From Glebionis coronaria (taxonomy: Eukaryota; Streptophyta; Magnoliopsida; Asterales; Asteraceae), in the NCBI GenBank assembly GCA_025667525.1, contig CM046876.1, positions 23,833,224-23,897,223 on the forward strand: a DNA stretch of 64,000 bases, in the 5' to 3' direction. Positions 31,135-42,510 of the stretch are shown piece after piece. Both the position numbers and the translations under genes were made by a program. The notes under the pieces are model-generated. The model was not told the origin of the DNA. It was given only the letters and a program-made list of their open reading frames with translations, and did not search any database. The stretch's first letter is position 1; each line of letters opens with the position of its first letter.

Positions 31135-34100
31135 TTAAGTTGATCTTCGTACTAGTACTAACTCTGCGCTTCGGTTAGCAACCCCTTTATTCAGTCGGCT
31201 AATTATTACTTCTGCTTTTCTCAGCTTAGAACAGATCTCATCATTTCCAGCCTTTAACACCTTGTTTTCCTCCTGTATAAGAAGCACTATCATCCTTTAG
31301 CGGGCGTTTTTTGAGTTTTTCTATCTAATAAGGAAAGAATGCTAGAAAACTGACCCTTATTATCTCAAGATGATGAATTTGTTGTTCGAGAATTTGTTGT
31401 CCTGGCAACTTCTTGATTTCGTCTTCGAGCTGGATCACTTTCATCTTGTAATTAGCAATCTCAACCTACGACCAATAATAAATCATTAACAAAATATCCA
31501 AATTCTAACATTAAAGTGGTCACCGGAACTGTAATCAGTTTTAAAACCTTGAATGCTTCGTTTGCTGTTGTAAGTGACTGTTCTTGCAGACGTATCTTTT
31601 GAAGCTCTTGTTCTAGCTTCTCCCTCTGCAAACGTTGGCTTTCAGCTTCTCCTTGGACCATCTCAAGCTTATAGATTCAACAAAAGAGAGACTAGTACTT
31701 GAGAAGTTACATTTAAAAAAATGGCGATTTTTTTTGCTAAAATACCAACAACAAAAAGATAGAAACTTAGCCAAGTTACCTGGCTTTCCAAATCGTCCAC
31801 GGTACATTCCAGCCCTTCAATCGACTTCTGATTAAGTTTCAATTTCTCTTCAGCATAATGTTGGCTAGTTTCATATTCGTTCAGGGTAGATTCTAGCCCT
31901 TCCACGGACTTCTCATAAAGTTTTAACTTCTCTTCAGCATAAAAGTTAATGGAGTCACGCACCTAATATTTTTGCAATATGCACAAAATGTTAATGAACT
32001 GCTACAACCATGCATGAGCATCAACTGTTTTCTTTACTAATTGACTGTAAAACCGGATTAAGGTTGGTACATTATTATGGATTATCATCGGTACATTATT
32101 ATGTGTATTATCATCGTCAAGAAAATTGAATGAAAGTAATAGGCAAGGTTGCTTATCACTGAAGACTGAACATTTTTTATTTGTTATCGAGTATAATTAA
32201 GAAGTTTTTGAAAAGTTAAAGAAGGAATCATAGGCAAGGTTGCTTATCACCGGAACTGTAATCAGTTTTAAAACCTTGAATGTTTCGTTTTCTGTTGTAA
32301 GTGACTGTTCTTGCAGACGTATCTTTTGAAGCTCTTGTTCTAGCTCCTCCCTCCGCAAACGTTGGCTTTCAGCTTCTCCTTTGGCCATGTCAACCTTATA
32401 TAAAACAAAAGAGAATACAACGCTTTATGAAGTTGAATTATAAAAGATAGGGACTTTTATGCAAAATTGCAGAAAGTTTGCCACGTTACCTCGTTTTCCA
32501 GTTCATTCACGGTACATTCTAGCCCTTCCACTGACTTCTGATAAAGTTTCAATTTCTCTTCAGCGTGATGCTTGTTAGTTTCAAACTCATTTATGGTACA
32601 TTCTAGCCCTTCTATCGACTTCTCATAAAGTCTCAACTTCTCTTCAGCATAATGTTTACTAGTTTCACACGCCAGCTGTTTTTGCAATATACACAAAATA
32701 AAGAAATGTTACTAGGCCCGTGCATAAGCATCAAGTACAACTTACTGGATCAAATCATAAGGCGATGTTGCGTATCACTGAACAATTCTTCGATTTAATT
32801 GATTTGTTATCAAGTATAGTTACGAAGTTTTTGTGAAGTAGAAGTAATAATACCTGGTTTGCTTGATTAGCCATTGCCATATTTCGTTCACAAGTAACAC
32901 TTTTCAAGTCTCGTTCCAAAGATTCTATCAAAGTGGTCTTTTCGTCAAGAGAAGTTTTGAATCCAATAATTTCAGTTTCCAAACTCTCCATTGCCTTCTT
33001 TGTCTCCGCCAACTGCACTCCGGTCAACACTTTTGTTCTTAAGGCATCTTCAATATTTTCTGTCAGCAAATGAATCTCAGAGGAAAGTGATTCTGTAGAC
33101 TGATGCTGTCTGAATAGATCTGCCTCAAGAGTCGATATTAGGGCTGTCTTTTCCTGCAACTGAGCTTCAAGAACAGTGCTTTTTACAATATTTTCATAAA
33201 GCTCACACGCTAAAGCTTCGTACGAATCTTCAAATTCCCCAATGTTATCTTTCTGGTGTTTTATAACGTCGTCAAGGTCTGCACCCTTGGTTTCCAGTTC
33301 ATGTTGCAGTTTACATGACGATATTTCAAGCATTTGATTCCTGTACTCTAGAGTAGAGATGGAGTCAGAAGAGTTTATTAGAGCTTCTTTCTGCATCTCG
33401 ATTTGGTTCTGCAAAAGATCAAAGTTTGCATCCGTTTCCATACGGACAAAATCTTTAAAGTGCGAATCCACATGAGAAACAATTATCTCTTCCTTCAACT
33501 TTTCAAGAACCGTAGACATATGTTTGTTCTCATTCTGAAGATGGTTATTTTCCAACGCCACTTGTTCTAGTTTTGACGACATAATGATTAATTCGATCTC
33601 TTTTGCAGACAAACATCTTAATTGTTCATCTTTGTCATCCATAACTTCCTTCAATAACATACAAAGCTCATGCCCCATATGACCAGACCGTTCCAACATT
33701 GCTTCTTCCATAAGCTGCAAGTCTGAAATCTTCTTCTCGAAACTGGTCATTTTGATCGAGAGCTTATCAGCTTCTTCTTCTGTCCTGAAAACACGATCAT
33801 AACTATTCTTGATATCAGCCAGTAACTTTCCTCGAAGCATGCTATACGCTTCTAGTTCTTTTCTTGAATTGTTGTTTTGTTCCTGAAGTTGAGATACTAA
33901 AGAACTTGATTCACACAGGTCATGGTAAAGGAGACTCTTTTCTGCATTTAATCCAGTCACGGTATCAATCAGTATTCCCATGTGACACACATGCAACACA
34001 GACATAGCCCAGTCCTTTGCAATTATTTCAGACCAGATCTCTTCACACATTGTCCGCTGTAACTTGTTCGAGCTTTGAAACCGGGACTTGATTTCAACTA

Positions 34101-36840
34101 AGTCCAAACCCGTTTGCTTGAGTTCTTCATCTACGGTACCCTGAATTTCAAGAATCATGAGCCCAAGCTCTTCCACTCCTTTCTTCATTTCAGTGGTATC
34201 TATTTCAAGCTGTTTCTCAAGAACCGAATAACTGCCCATAAGCATATCCCTCTCGTTTATCAAAGCAACTTCTTTGCTCTTCAGTGCTTCATTTTCGGTC
34301 ACCAACTTGCTGATCATAGAGGATGTCTCTTCGGTGTTTTGTTGGGATTCTAGACATTTAGCAAGATAGCAAGACGATTCGATTGCATGTTGTGCTGCGC
34401 TTTGCTTTGCATTCAGAAGCTCAAGCTCATATAGCTATGCAATTGAAGAACAAAATCCGTTAGAAAATAATGTTAGGATATACCACTAACGTAGCTTTTT
34501 TTTTACTAATTAACGAATAAACGAAGAAGAAAGCATACATTTTTATCTTCAGTAGCCATCTTAAGAGCTTCTGCCTGCATCTCGACTTGTTTTTGCAAAA
34601 GAGCAACTTCAGCATCTTTTTCCAGCGATATACAATCTTTCAAGTGCATATCCACATACGATATAATTAACTCTTCCTTAAACTTCTCAACCACTGTAGC
34701 TACACGAGTGTTCTCTTTCTTAATATCATTATCTTCTAATGTCACTTGTTCTAATTTTGACAGCATGATAAATAGCTCGATCTCTTTTGCAGACAAGTCC
34801 GTCACTAGCCTCTCTTCCAAACTTTCTAACTCTTCATTTTGGTGGCTTATGTCCGTTGTCAGTGCTCCATTTTCCGCCATGAGGTTGTTTATCACGAGAC
34901 GTGCTTCTTTAGCGTTTAATTGTGCTTCTACAAATTTATCGAAAAAGCATAAAGATTTCACTTCTTGATGAGCTTGACTAACCTTTGCTTCCGTAACCTC
35001 AAGCTCATACAGCTAAAAAAAGAATATACGAAAATGAATTAATATCTTTAACTGCAAAAAAATAAATAAAAATCTTTGAATTGAATTTAATAAGAGATAA
35101 GTTATACTTTTATTTGGTCTTCTAGCTGGCTAACGAGTGATACCAAGCGATGAATTTCTTGATCTTTTTCCCTGCAATCTTGCTGATGTGCTTCTGACAT
35201 AACGAGAGTAGCCCCTCTCAATGACCTCAGCATGGACTCCATTTCATTGCCTCGGCTTTTTGCATCCTCCAGGCATGAATTGAGTTCGTCAATCCGTAAC
35301 TCCTTTTCAGATATGTTTCTTGCAATAATCTTTAATTGGTCAGAAACCCATGTTCTTTTTCCAGTACCAATCATGTTCGCCTCGTCGAGTGCCTTGTGAC
35401 CAGCAGTAAGAACCTCTTCGACGTCTTCAAAAAAACTGTTAAACTTTTGATCTTTCTCTTCGCACTTTTGCTGCAAAAGGGCCAGTTCGTGTTTGGTCTC
35501 GTTCTCCTTCAAAATACTGTCATGCATTTGCTTCTGAAAACTGCAAATTTCTTCCTGCAAACAGACTATGACATCTGTCATTTCAGCCTCAACTTGCTTG
35601 CGAACTTCATCCATTTCTTCTTCGTTAGACGCATGACATGCCCTATCGGTTTGATACCACATATTTAATTTCTTAGTTTTATCAAGGGAATCTTGGACCT
35701 TGTTCAGTTTTGCTTGCAAAGATGAATCTTGATTTTCAAAACGGTTTACAGAAACTATTTTTGGCTCTCTTTTGTGCAGTATTTCATCATATTTCTTATT
35801 AGTATTTCTGAGATCTTCCAGTTCATTGATTGACGCAAGCTGTTGAAACTCGAGAGCTTCAATGACAGATTTTGCTTCATGAAGCTCTTCCCTCAACTTT
35901 TCGAATTGTTGTGTTATCAGCGAGAACTTCTCTTCTGTTTCCCCACGGATTGATCTCTCCTCCTTAAGCATAATCTTGAGAATTTCTGCCTCGAGTTGTA
36001 GATCCACTACTTCTGTATCCTTCTTCTTAGATGATTGATCTCCATTAGAAGAAAAGTCCAGTTTCGATTCCTGAAAATCCATCAAAATACTTGTTCATGA
36101 AGATAGTACTTCTTACAAAAATAGTGGCCTACACGTGTATAACAAGCAACTGAATATACCTTTACGATCTCAACGGCACCATTTTCTTCATTTATTGCTT
36201 TGTTCTGCATTTCTAGTAAGGCAGTAAGATCCACAATCTCCCTGTAGAATACGAAGAACCAACATATGACATAATGAGAACCTAAAGACAAAACATCAGC
36301 ATAAACTTATAGAAGAACGAGACTGCGTTACCTGCAGAGTTTTTCATTTTTGTCTAGGCAAGAATGCAGGTTCTCTCTGCACTTTTCTAATTCATCCCGA
36401 CACTCTTTCAACTGAAAATTTATATCAAATGTCAAACAAAAGTATTGACTCATGAAAGACTATGCGTATTCAATTATGATATGACTGTATCCAACCTCTG
36501 ATTGAAGGAAGGCGTTTTCTTTTTTATTTGCTGCAGCTTCCTGTTGCCAATTGCAAACAATAACGAGAATGTAAAGACGTTGGCATGTGTGACAAGTCAA
36601 ATCGTAACAAAATGCAAATGTTACCTTTTCCATGTTTTGATTCATAATCTTATCTTGTTTTAAGTTCTCCTCGAGTGAAAGAGCCAACTGCCATAAAAAG
36701 ATTTCAGTTTTAAGAAAATACGGAAGAACTGAAATTTTTCTAGCGAATTTTCCTTGAAATTTGAAAGTACCTGATCCCTTAATTCAGACACCTCCGCTAA
36801 CAACATCTCTCTCTCCCCTTCTTCATAATAATCTTGAACT
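31135..36840 (-). other. Kinesin exons 16-29 (coiled-coil tail)
   Basis: Exon borders: 16 36840-36771; 17 36687-36625; 18 36540-36496; 19 36411-36332; 20 36241-36160; 21 36070-35108; 22 35012-34539; 23 34434-32854; 24 32675-32490; 25 32394-32275; 26 31962-31780; 27 31667-31548; 28 31465-31355; 29 31272-31135 with stop TAA. Exons 24+25 and 26+27 are duplicates at DNA level, and exon 22 is related to part of exon 23. The intron 28 donor, AAGG/GTCAGT, is the weakest site of the set. Confidence 0.82.
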
Positions 36841-39800
36841 CTAAACATTAAAAATATGAAAAGTTTTACATCACTTGATCAAGCGTTGTAAAATTAAAAA
36901 ACTTAGTTAAGATCTTGTAATTTATGTTGGACGTAATGTCTTCTATGCCAAAAGGTTCCAGGCCCAAAACATATTTTATTTAGGCCTGACAAAGCCCATA
37001 GCCAAACCCTAGAATAGGTCAACAGTTATATACGGTTATAACTGTAATATGTCGATTACTTTTGTAGAACCGGTACAATCACACCGATTCATGTAGTATA
37101 AATAGGGCAAAGTTCTGTAATCGAACCAACCCACTTGATTCAATATATCAGAAAGTTATTAGGGTTCATATCCCTTTGTTCTTTATTTTCTTATTCTATG
37201 ATGATATGATGTTTGCTGAAAATCATGATGCTTGTTTGGTTGATTCGATCCTGGAGATATGACGAAGAAGACCTGTGCAACATTGGTATCAGAGCGCCAA
37301 GGAACCAAGCAACACCACATCATGATTGAGTCACAAGAAGAATAGAACGAATGAATGAAAGAAGAAAGAAAGGAAAGAAACGATTCGGGGAATCGTTCCA
37401 AAAGAAAAGAGGAAGAACAACAATTCTGGGAATTGTTTTTCAGAAAAGAGAGACAGATAATTGATTCAGGGAATCAAATACACCAACGATTCAGGGAATC
37501 GTTCCAAAAATAGAAAGCAACGATTCGGGGAATTGTTCAAAAAAGGGAAGAACAACAATTCTAGGAATTGTTTCAAAGAAAGAAAGACCAACGATTCAGG
37601 GAATCGTTCGTGAAAACAGGGAGGAAGACATGCGTAAGGCGGGACTGAATATCAACAGCGAACTAGTTAGGATTAATAGCGGGATGCAGGTTTGATTGTC
37701 GGAAACAAAGAAGCAGGATTGATTGTTATTAGCAGAAGGCGGGATTAAAAATCATTGGCAGGACGAGTTTGACTTTCAACAGCAAGGCAGGCTTAATCAA
37801 GAACTAGAGGGAACGTTGTTGTGGAAGATAAATACTAGAGGAACATAAAGCATGAGATCAACAGCGGGGAGAAGCGGGTTTGATTGTCAATAGCGGTGAA
37901 GCGGACATAGTTGTCATTAGCAGGAAGCATACGTGACAATTATTTGCTAGGCGGATTTGACTCTCGACAGCGAGGCGGGTTTGATCACATACCCAGAAAT
38001 CAGCGAGTACGCGGGGATTGCAGAAATCAGAAACCGCAGGGAGTGCAAGGAGAAAAGAAGTTTTTGGCATCTCGACATTAGGGGGGAACTGTTGGACGTA
38101 ATGTCTTCTATGCCAAAAGGTTCCAGGCCCAAAACATATTTTATTTAGGCCTGACAAAGCCCATAGCCAAACCCTAGAATAGGTCAACAGTTATATACGG
38201 TTATAACTGTAATATGTCGATTACTTTTGTAGAACCGGTACAATCACACCGATTCATGTAGTATAAATAGGGCAAAGTTCTGTAATCGAACCAACCCACT
38301 TGATTCAATATATCAGAAAGTTATTAGGGTTCATATCCCTTTGTTCTTTATTTTCTTATTCTATGATGATATGATGTTTGCTGAAAATCATGATGCTTGT
38401 TTGGTTGATTCGATCCTGGAGATATGACGAAGAAGACCTGTGCAACAATTTACCTTTTAAGTTGTTCAGACAGCCTAATATTTTCGACAGCAAAGCGTGT
38501 CACTTCAGGGTTCCTATCAACTTTTGCACGAAATATACCGAGTTCTTCTTTGAGTGTGTTGTTTTCTTCTAGCAAGTACGAATCAACAGGTACTGATCCA
38601 GTAAGCAGAGACTCCATTCGGCTGATTTTGTCTTCTCGAAACTTCAGCATCATTTTGGTACACCTATTTTCCTCCTCCCTTTGACGGACCTAGTAAAAAA
38701 GTTCATGTTCAGTTGGAGCAAGTTACATTTGGCCATTACGGCGTATTTACTTAGGAACGGTGGTCATTCTGTGTTGTATTTTAATTCGTCAAAGGGGGAA
38801 TTTTAAGTAAAAGTTAGCTTAAAAAGAACGGTTCAATTGGGTTGTAGGACATACTATTAATTTACAGAAAATGTGGACAAACGCATTATAGTACAACGTG
38901 AACCTGTATTCACCCGTTACTCAACCCGTGTCGTCCACTTATTTACCCTCGACATAAATACATGAAGCAAAGACATACCAGGCTGTTTAACTGTTCTATT
39001 TCTTCTTCGAGTTTTCTAATACAATTTTCTGATGATTGTTCTCTCCTTAGGGCTCCATTCAATGAAGTCTCCAAGGATTTCAACTGAAAAAAAGATCAGC
39101 AAATAAAGCGTACCGCTCAGAAGATAACAAACCAACAACTCAGATTTCATATTTACCTGTTTACAAGAAACCCTCAAAATTTGATCATCTCCGACCACAT
39201 TGTCATCTTTTGATATATCTGTTTCAGTTGAGCTTCCATTGCTATAATTCTCGTCTTTTGAACTAAACCTCAAAGACCTGGCTGTATTGTGACGTTTAAG
39301 GATAGCAAGCTCCTCCTAAACGAAAAAAAATGTACATTTGTATTTAAACATAAGCAAATGATGGATCTCCTTTTAACTTCAATGTCAGGAAATGAAAATT
39401 TATGTTTTACCTTTAGAAGTCGTATTTGGTGTTGAAGTGCCTCAACATCTCCTGATGCATCTTCATTTATCACGGCCTTGTCACAGAAAATAAAAAATTA
39501 ACCTTTTTAGCTTTGCATAAGATATGCATCTAACGTAAATAACTATAACTTTCTTACATTATTCTGAATAAGTTTTGCACGCTGAGCGAACTTTAGAGTG
39601 TTCAAGGTCTCGATCGCAGAACTGAAAAAGAAAACAAAGATCGTAAAATACAAATAATAACAATGAATAATCAAATGTACTAATAATATACGGAAAGAAA
39701 ACAGGCATACCTCATTGAAGGGCTAACATTAGCAATTATCATTGTTTTCGAGTTTCCACCCAGTGAGTCCTGCATTATTTATAAAATAAGTATACCACGT

Positions 39801-42002
39801 AATATAAAACTTGGTGAACAATAATTAGAAATTTTAAGAACCTGAAGAAGAAATGTGAGCCTGGAATCTCGATAAGGAACATGTTTAGTCCTTGCATTAG
39901 CACCGTCTACTAGAACCATTATTACATGACTGTAAAAACAGACTCGTTACAAAACTGAACAATAATGTAGAAAAACAAAACAGAAAAAGTTAATTAACAA
40001 ATGTGTTCATACCCGAGTGTGGATAATGACTTGTTGATACTTGAAGCTTCTTTTAACCGTTCACCTTCAGCACCAGAACTTTTCTGCCTGTCAAAATATA
40101 GTTATAAAATATAAGGCTTGTACTCTTAGTCTCAAAAACCAACCGATTATAGAAACACTCGAATAATGCTGATCAAATGCATCACCTTTCTGAACCGGCT
40201 AAGTCAACAAGATTTAGCCTTGCGAATCTTAAGTTGGATGTCGAGTCTTTTTCCCACCTACTTTCAATTACGCACGTAAAAACACTGTGTGAACGACTGC
40301 TTTCTCTATTCATATTTGTTGCAGCAACTCTTCTGTTTGCAGAGCCCTAAATAACAAAGCACAACACTATTAAAAAAAGTATATAAAGGTTTGGAAGTGA
40401 TTTAGTTGGCTAAAGAAAAAGAGCATAGTTTACCTGACTTAGAAGCTTGAGAATATCGCCCACAGTACGAACTTCAATTTCACTAAGGTTTTCAACATAT
40501 ACACCGTTTTTAACATCTTCCCGCAGCTAAAAGAACAGCCATACGTTACAAACTTATGGTATACACGGTGGTATTCATAATGTCATAAAAGGCCAGAAAA
40601 CGTACTTGCAAATTTGTGGAAGAAGGATCAAGGAGATCAGCTATTTGTTCATTATATATCTCCAAGAAAGAACATTTGCACGTGTATACAAGCCTTTCAT
40701 CCTTTCGAGTTTCCTCTTCCTGTAAATAAAAACGAAATGATTTCTTAAGGTGGAACTACTAATGAACGACTAGGCTAAAATGTTGCAGGTGGTGTTTATA
40801 ATTACCGCTATGATTCTAGCAAATAAGAACTCAAATATCCTTGGTGTCATTCCACGATATTGGCTCGGTTTTACTTCAAGATCATTTATCTCACCAAGCA
40901 TTGTGTGTGTCTTCCCGCTTCCAGTCTGCAACAGTTACATAGTTTGTAACCCGATGAACTCGAACTAATAATACTAATTGACATACGTTATACTAACGGC
41001 TTATATTACCTGTCCGTATGCAAACATACAACTATTGTATCCGGACAAGCAATTCTCCACCATTGGCAGACCAACCATCTTAAAAAGCGTTTCCTGCAAA
41101 TTTCCAAATTCTAACAATATATCCTAAAATGTATAAATGAAAGAACCCGAGCATGAACTAAATTTACCTGATCAATCGTTTCACACGCAACATGGTCGAA
41201 TGTAAACCGAGTTTCAGGATGCCCTACCCACGTTAACGATTGTGCACTTTCCTGTTTCAAACACCTATTGTAGCCTTGCGAACTAATCTCCATACCATTC
41301 AGCGGTCTTACACGAATCAAAACCTTAAAAAAATTAAACGAAATAAAATCATACCCATAAGCTAAACTATCGAAAACTCAAAAAGTAATAAATTATCGAA
41401 AAGCTTCTTACTTGAACATTATGATCCATCCAGAAAGATGGATCTTCCTTAAGGTCAAAATGAGGAACATCAACACTATTCACATTCGTATAAGTATTAT
41501 ACGACACAGGAACCCCTTTAGACAACGCGGCAAAGCTACCACCACGCGCACCTCCCACTACCGGCGGCCTAGTACTAGTACTAGTTCCACCCCCATAAAC
41601 CACCCCAGGATTCGGCGGCTTACTCACACTCACACTTTTCGTAGGCGTCCCAACCCCAAGTGCCCTACAAGCCTTAGGAGTACCATTCACATTACTCGTA
41701 TCCATACCCCACCCGTACCGATTCCTACCCAAACCTTGCTTTTCGGGCGTTCTCATGACTTTCGCCTTAGTCGGAGTTTTCAACAATTTGGGGGTTTTAA
41801 ACCCTGGTTCATGGTCATTTCTGGTAGGGTTCAAAAGGGGTTCTTGGATTGCACTCAAAGGAGGTCTAGAACACGAATCGAGGCTCATTCGGCTAACCGG
41901 CTGTTGTTCGCGTATGTTTGAATTTACAGGTACATTCTCAGATTCGTCGAAGTTCAGATTCTTACCCGAGCTTCGCCGCGAAAATTTCGAATCTCTAATC
42001 AT
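31135..42002 (-). CDS. KIN12C/D: KIN-12 class phragmoplast-orienting kinesin (POK-like)
   Basis: Twenty-nine exons join in frame into about 2128 aa, close to the length I recall for Arabidopsis POK1 (about 2066). A Ser/Pro/Thr-rich N-terminal extension (1-197) precedes an internal motor domain (about 198-545). The nucleotide-binding site GQTGSGKT is at 276-283, split by intron 3, switch I NRESSRSH at 399-406 and switch II DLAGSER at 434-440, all intact. The neck reads [14 protein letters not shown]. The remaining 1500 residues are almost entirely coiled coil. Family knowledge: plus-end-directed KIN-12 motors mark the cortical division site and guide the phragmoplast in cytokinesis. Expression in G2/M is supported by an exact MSA motif at 42301-42311. 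The tail has expanded by exon duplication. A TRIM-like element lies in intron 15. I saw no broken codon. POK1 versus POK2 orthology is not resolved. Confidence 0.9.
31548..32700 (-). repeat. Tandem duplication of two kinesin exons
   Basis: Unit 31548-31990 (exons 27 and 26 with the intron between) matches unit 32275-32705 (exons 25 and 24), offset by about 710-727 bp. Identity is high in exons and persists into the introns (for example the intron start GTTTTAAAACTGATTACAG in both). Each longer exon itself contains two copies of a 27-residue heptad-like repeat around [19 protein letters not shown], so four copies occur in the protein. Confidence 0.85.
36925..38447 (+). mobile_element. TRIM-like non-autonomous LTR element in kinesin intron 15
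   Basis: Two 358-bp LTRs (36925-37282, 38090-38447) are identical by my reading and run TGTTGGACG...TGCAACA. They are flanked by the perfect duplication ATTTA (36920-36924, 38448-38452). A tRNA-Met primer site (TTGGTATCAGAGC, 37283-37297) and a purine tract (AGGGGGGAACT, about 38080-38090) are present. The 807-bp interior codes for nothing and contains seven short hairpins. The element lies antisense to the kinesin and begins 6 nt inside the intron after exon 15. Identical LTRs mean a very recent insertion. Confidence 0.93.
37379..37610 (+). repeat. Seven short hairpins in the TRIM-like element
   Basis: The phrase ACGATTCnGGGAATCGT and its variants ACAATTCTGGGAATTGT and TTGATTCAGGGAATCAA occur seven times at roughly 30-40 bp spacing (from about 37379, 37421, 37460, 37485, 37516, 37551 and 37589). 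Each is a short inverted repeat of 6-7 bp around a GGG loop. Confidence 0.82.
38454..42002 (-). other. Kinesin exons 1-15 (N-terminal extension, motor, neck)
   Basis: Exon borders read from splice consensus and frame: 1 42002-41412; 2 41323-41168; 3 41093-41010; 4 40925-40806; 5 40719-40606; 6 40526-40434; 7 40346-40186; 8 40087-40013; 9 39929-39842; 10 39769-39711; 11 39621-39558; 12 39476-39411; 13 39315-39157; 14 39083-38979; 15 38689-38454. All introns are GT-AG. The motor domain is cut by ten introns of about 80-110 bp. Exons 7-11 have split codons that rejoin correctly (161+75+88+59+64 = 447 nt). Confidence 0.88.
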
Positions 42003-42510
42003 TCTTAAAAAAAAAAAAAAAACTTAGTACTAGATTAAAACTGAAACATGAAAACCTAAGTTTAAGATTCAAATGTGTTTTTTTCAGTTTGTGTTTGTGG
42101 GTCCCACAGATTAATAAAAAAATGTTTTTTTTTGAGATCTGGATTAAAATGGACGGTTGAGATGAGTTTATAGATTTGAAATTGGTAAAGGTTTAAACGG
42201 CTATGGCGCTTTTGATTTGAATGAGGGGTTTAATTTGGTAATGTTGAATAAATGAAGGGCTAAAATTGGTAAAGTGATACTTATGGTTTAAATTGTTTAC
42301 CCTAACGGCTATAAATTTAAAATTGTTGGGACTTAACTAAAGTTAATGATGTGCTAAGAATGGATAATTGATAATGATGATACTGTTTAACACTAACATT
42401 ATTTTTCTTATCATAACATCAAATAACATCATATTTTTCACCCATTTTTTATTTTTTTATAAAACACTTTAAAAATACATATTACATTAAACCACACTCT
42501 ACTTATTGAG
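42003..42510 (-). promoter_or_regulatory. Kinesin promoter region with MSA motif
   Basis: This stretch lies upstream of the kinesin ATG (42002). CCTAACGGCTA at 42301-42311 matches the M-phase-specific activator consensus YCYAACGGYYA exactly. TTAAACGGCTA at 42193-42203 matches its core only. MSA motifs bind three-repeat MYB factors and drive G2/M expression of mitotic genes such as B-type cyclins and cytokinetic kinesins, which suits this gene. The region from 42350 on is A/T-rich. A LINE begins at about 42511. Confidence 0.65.
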
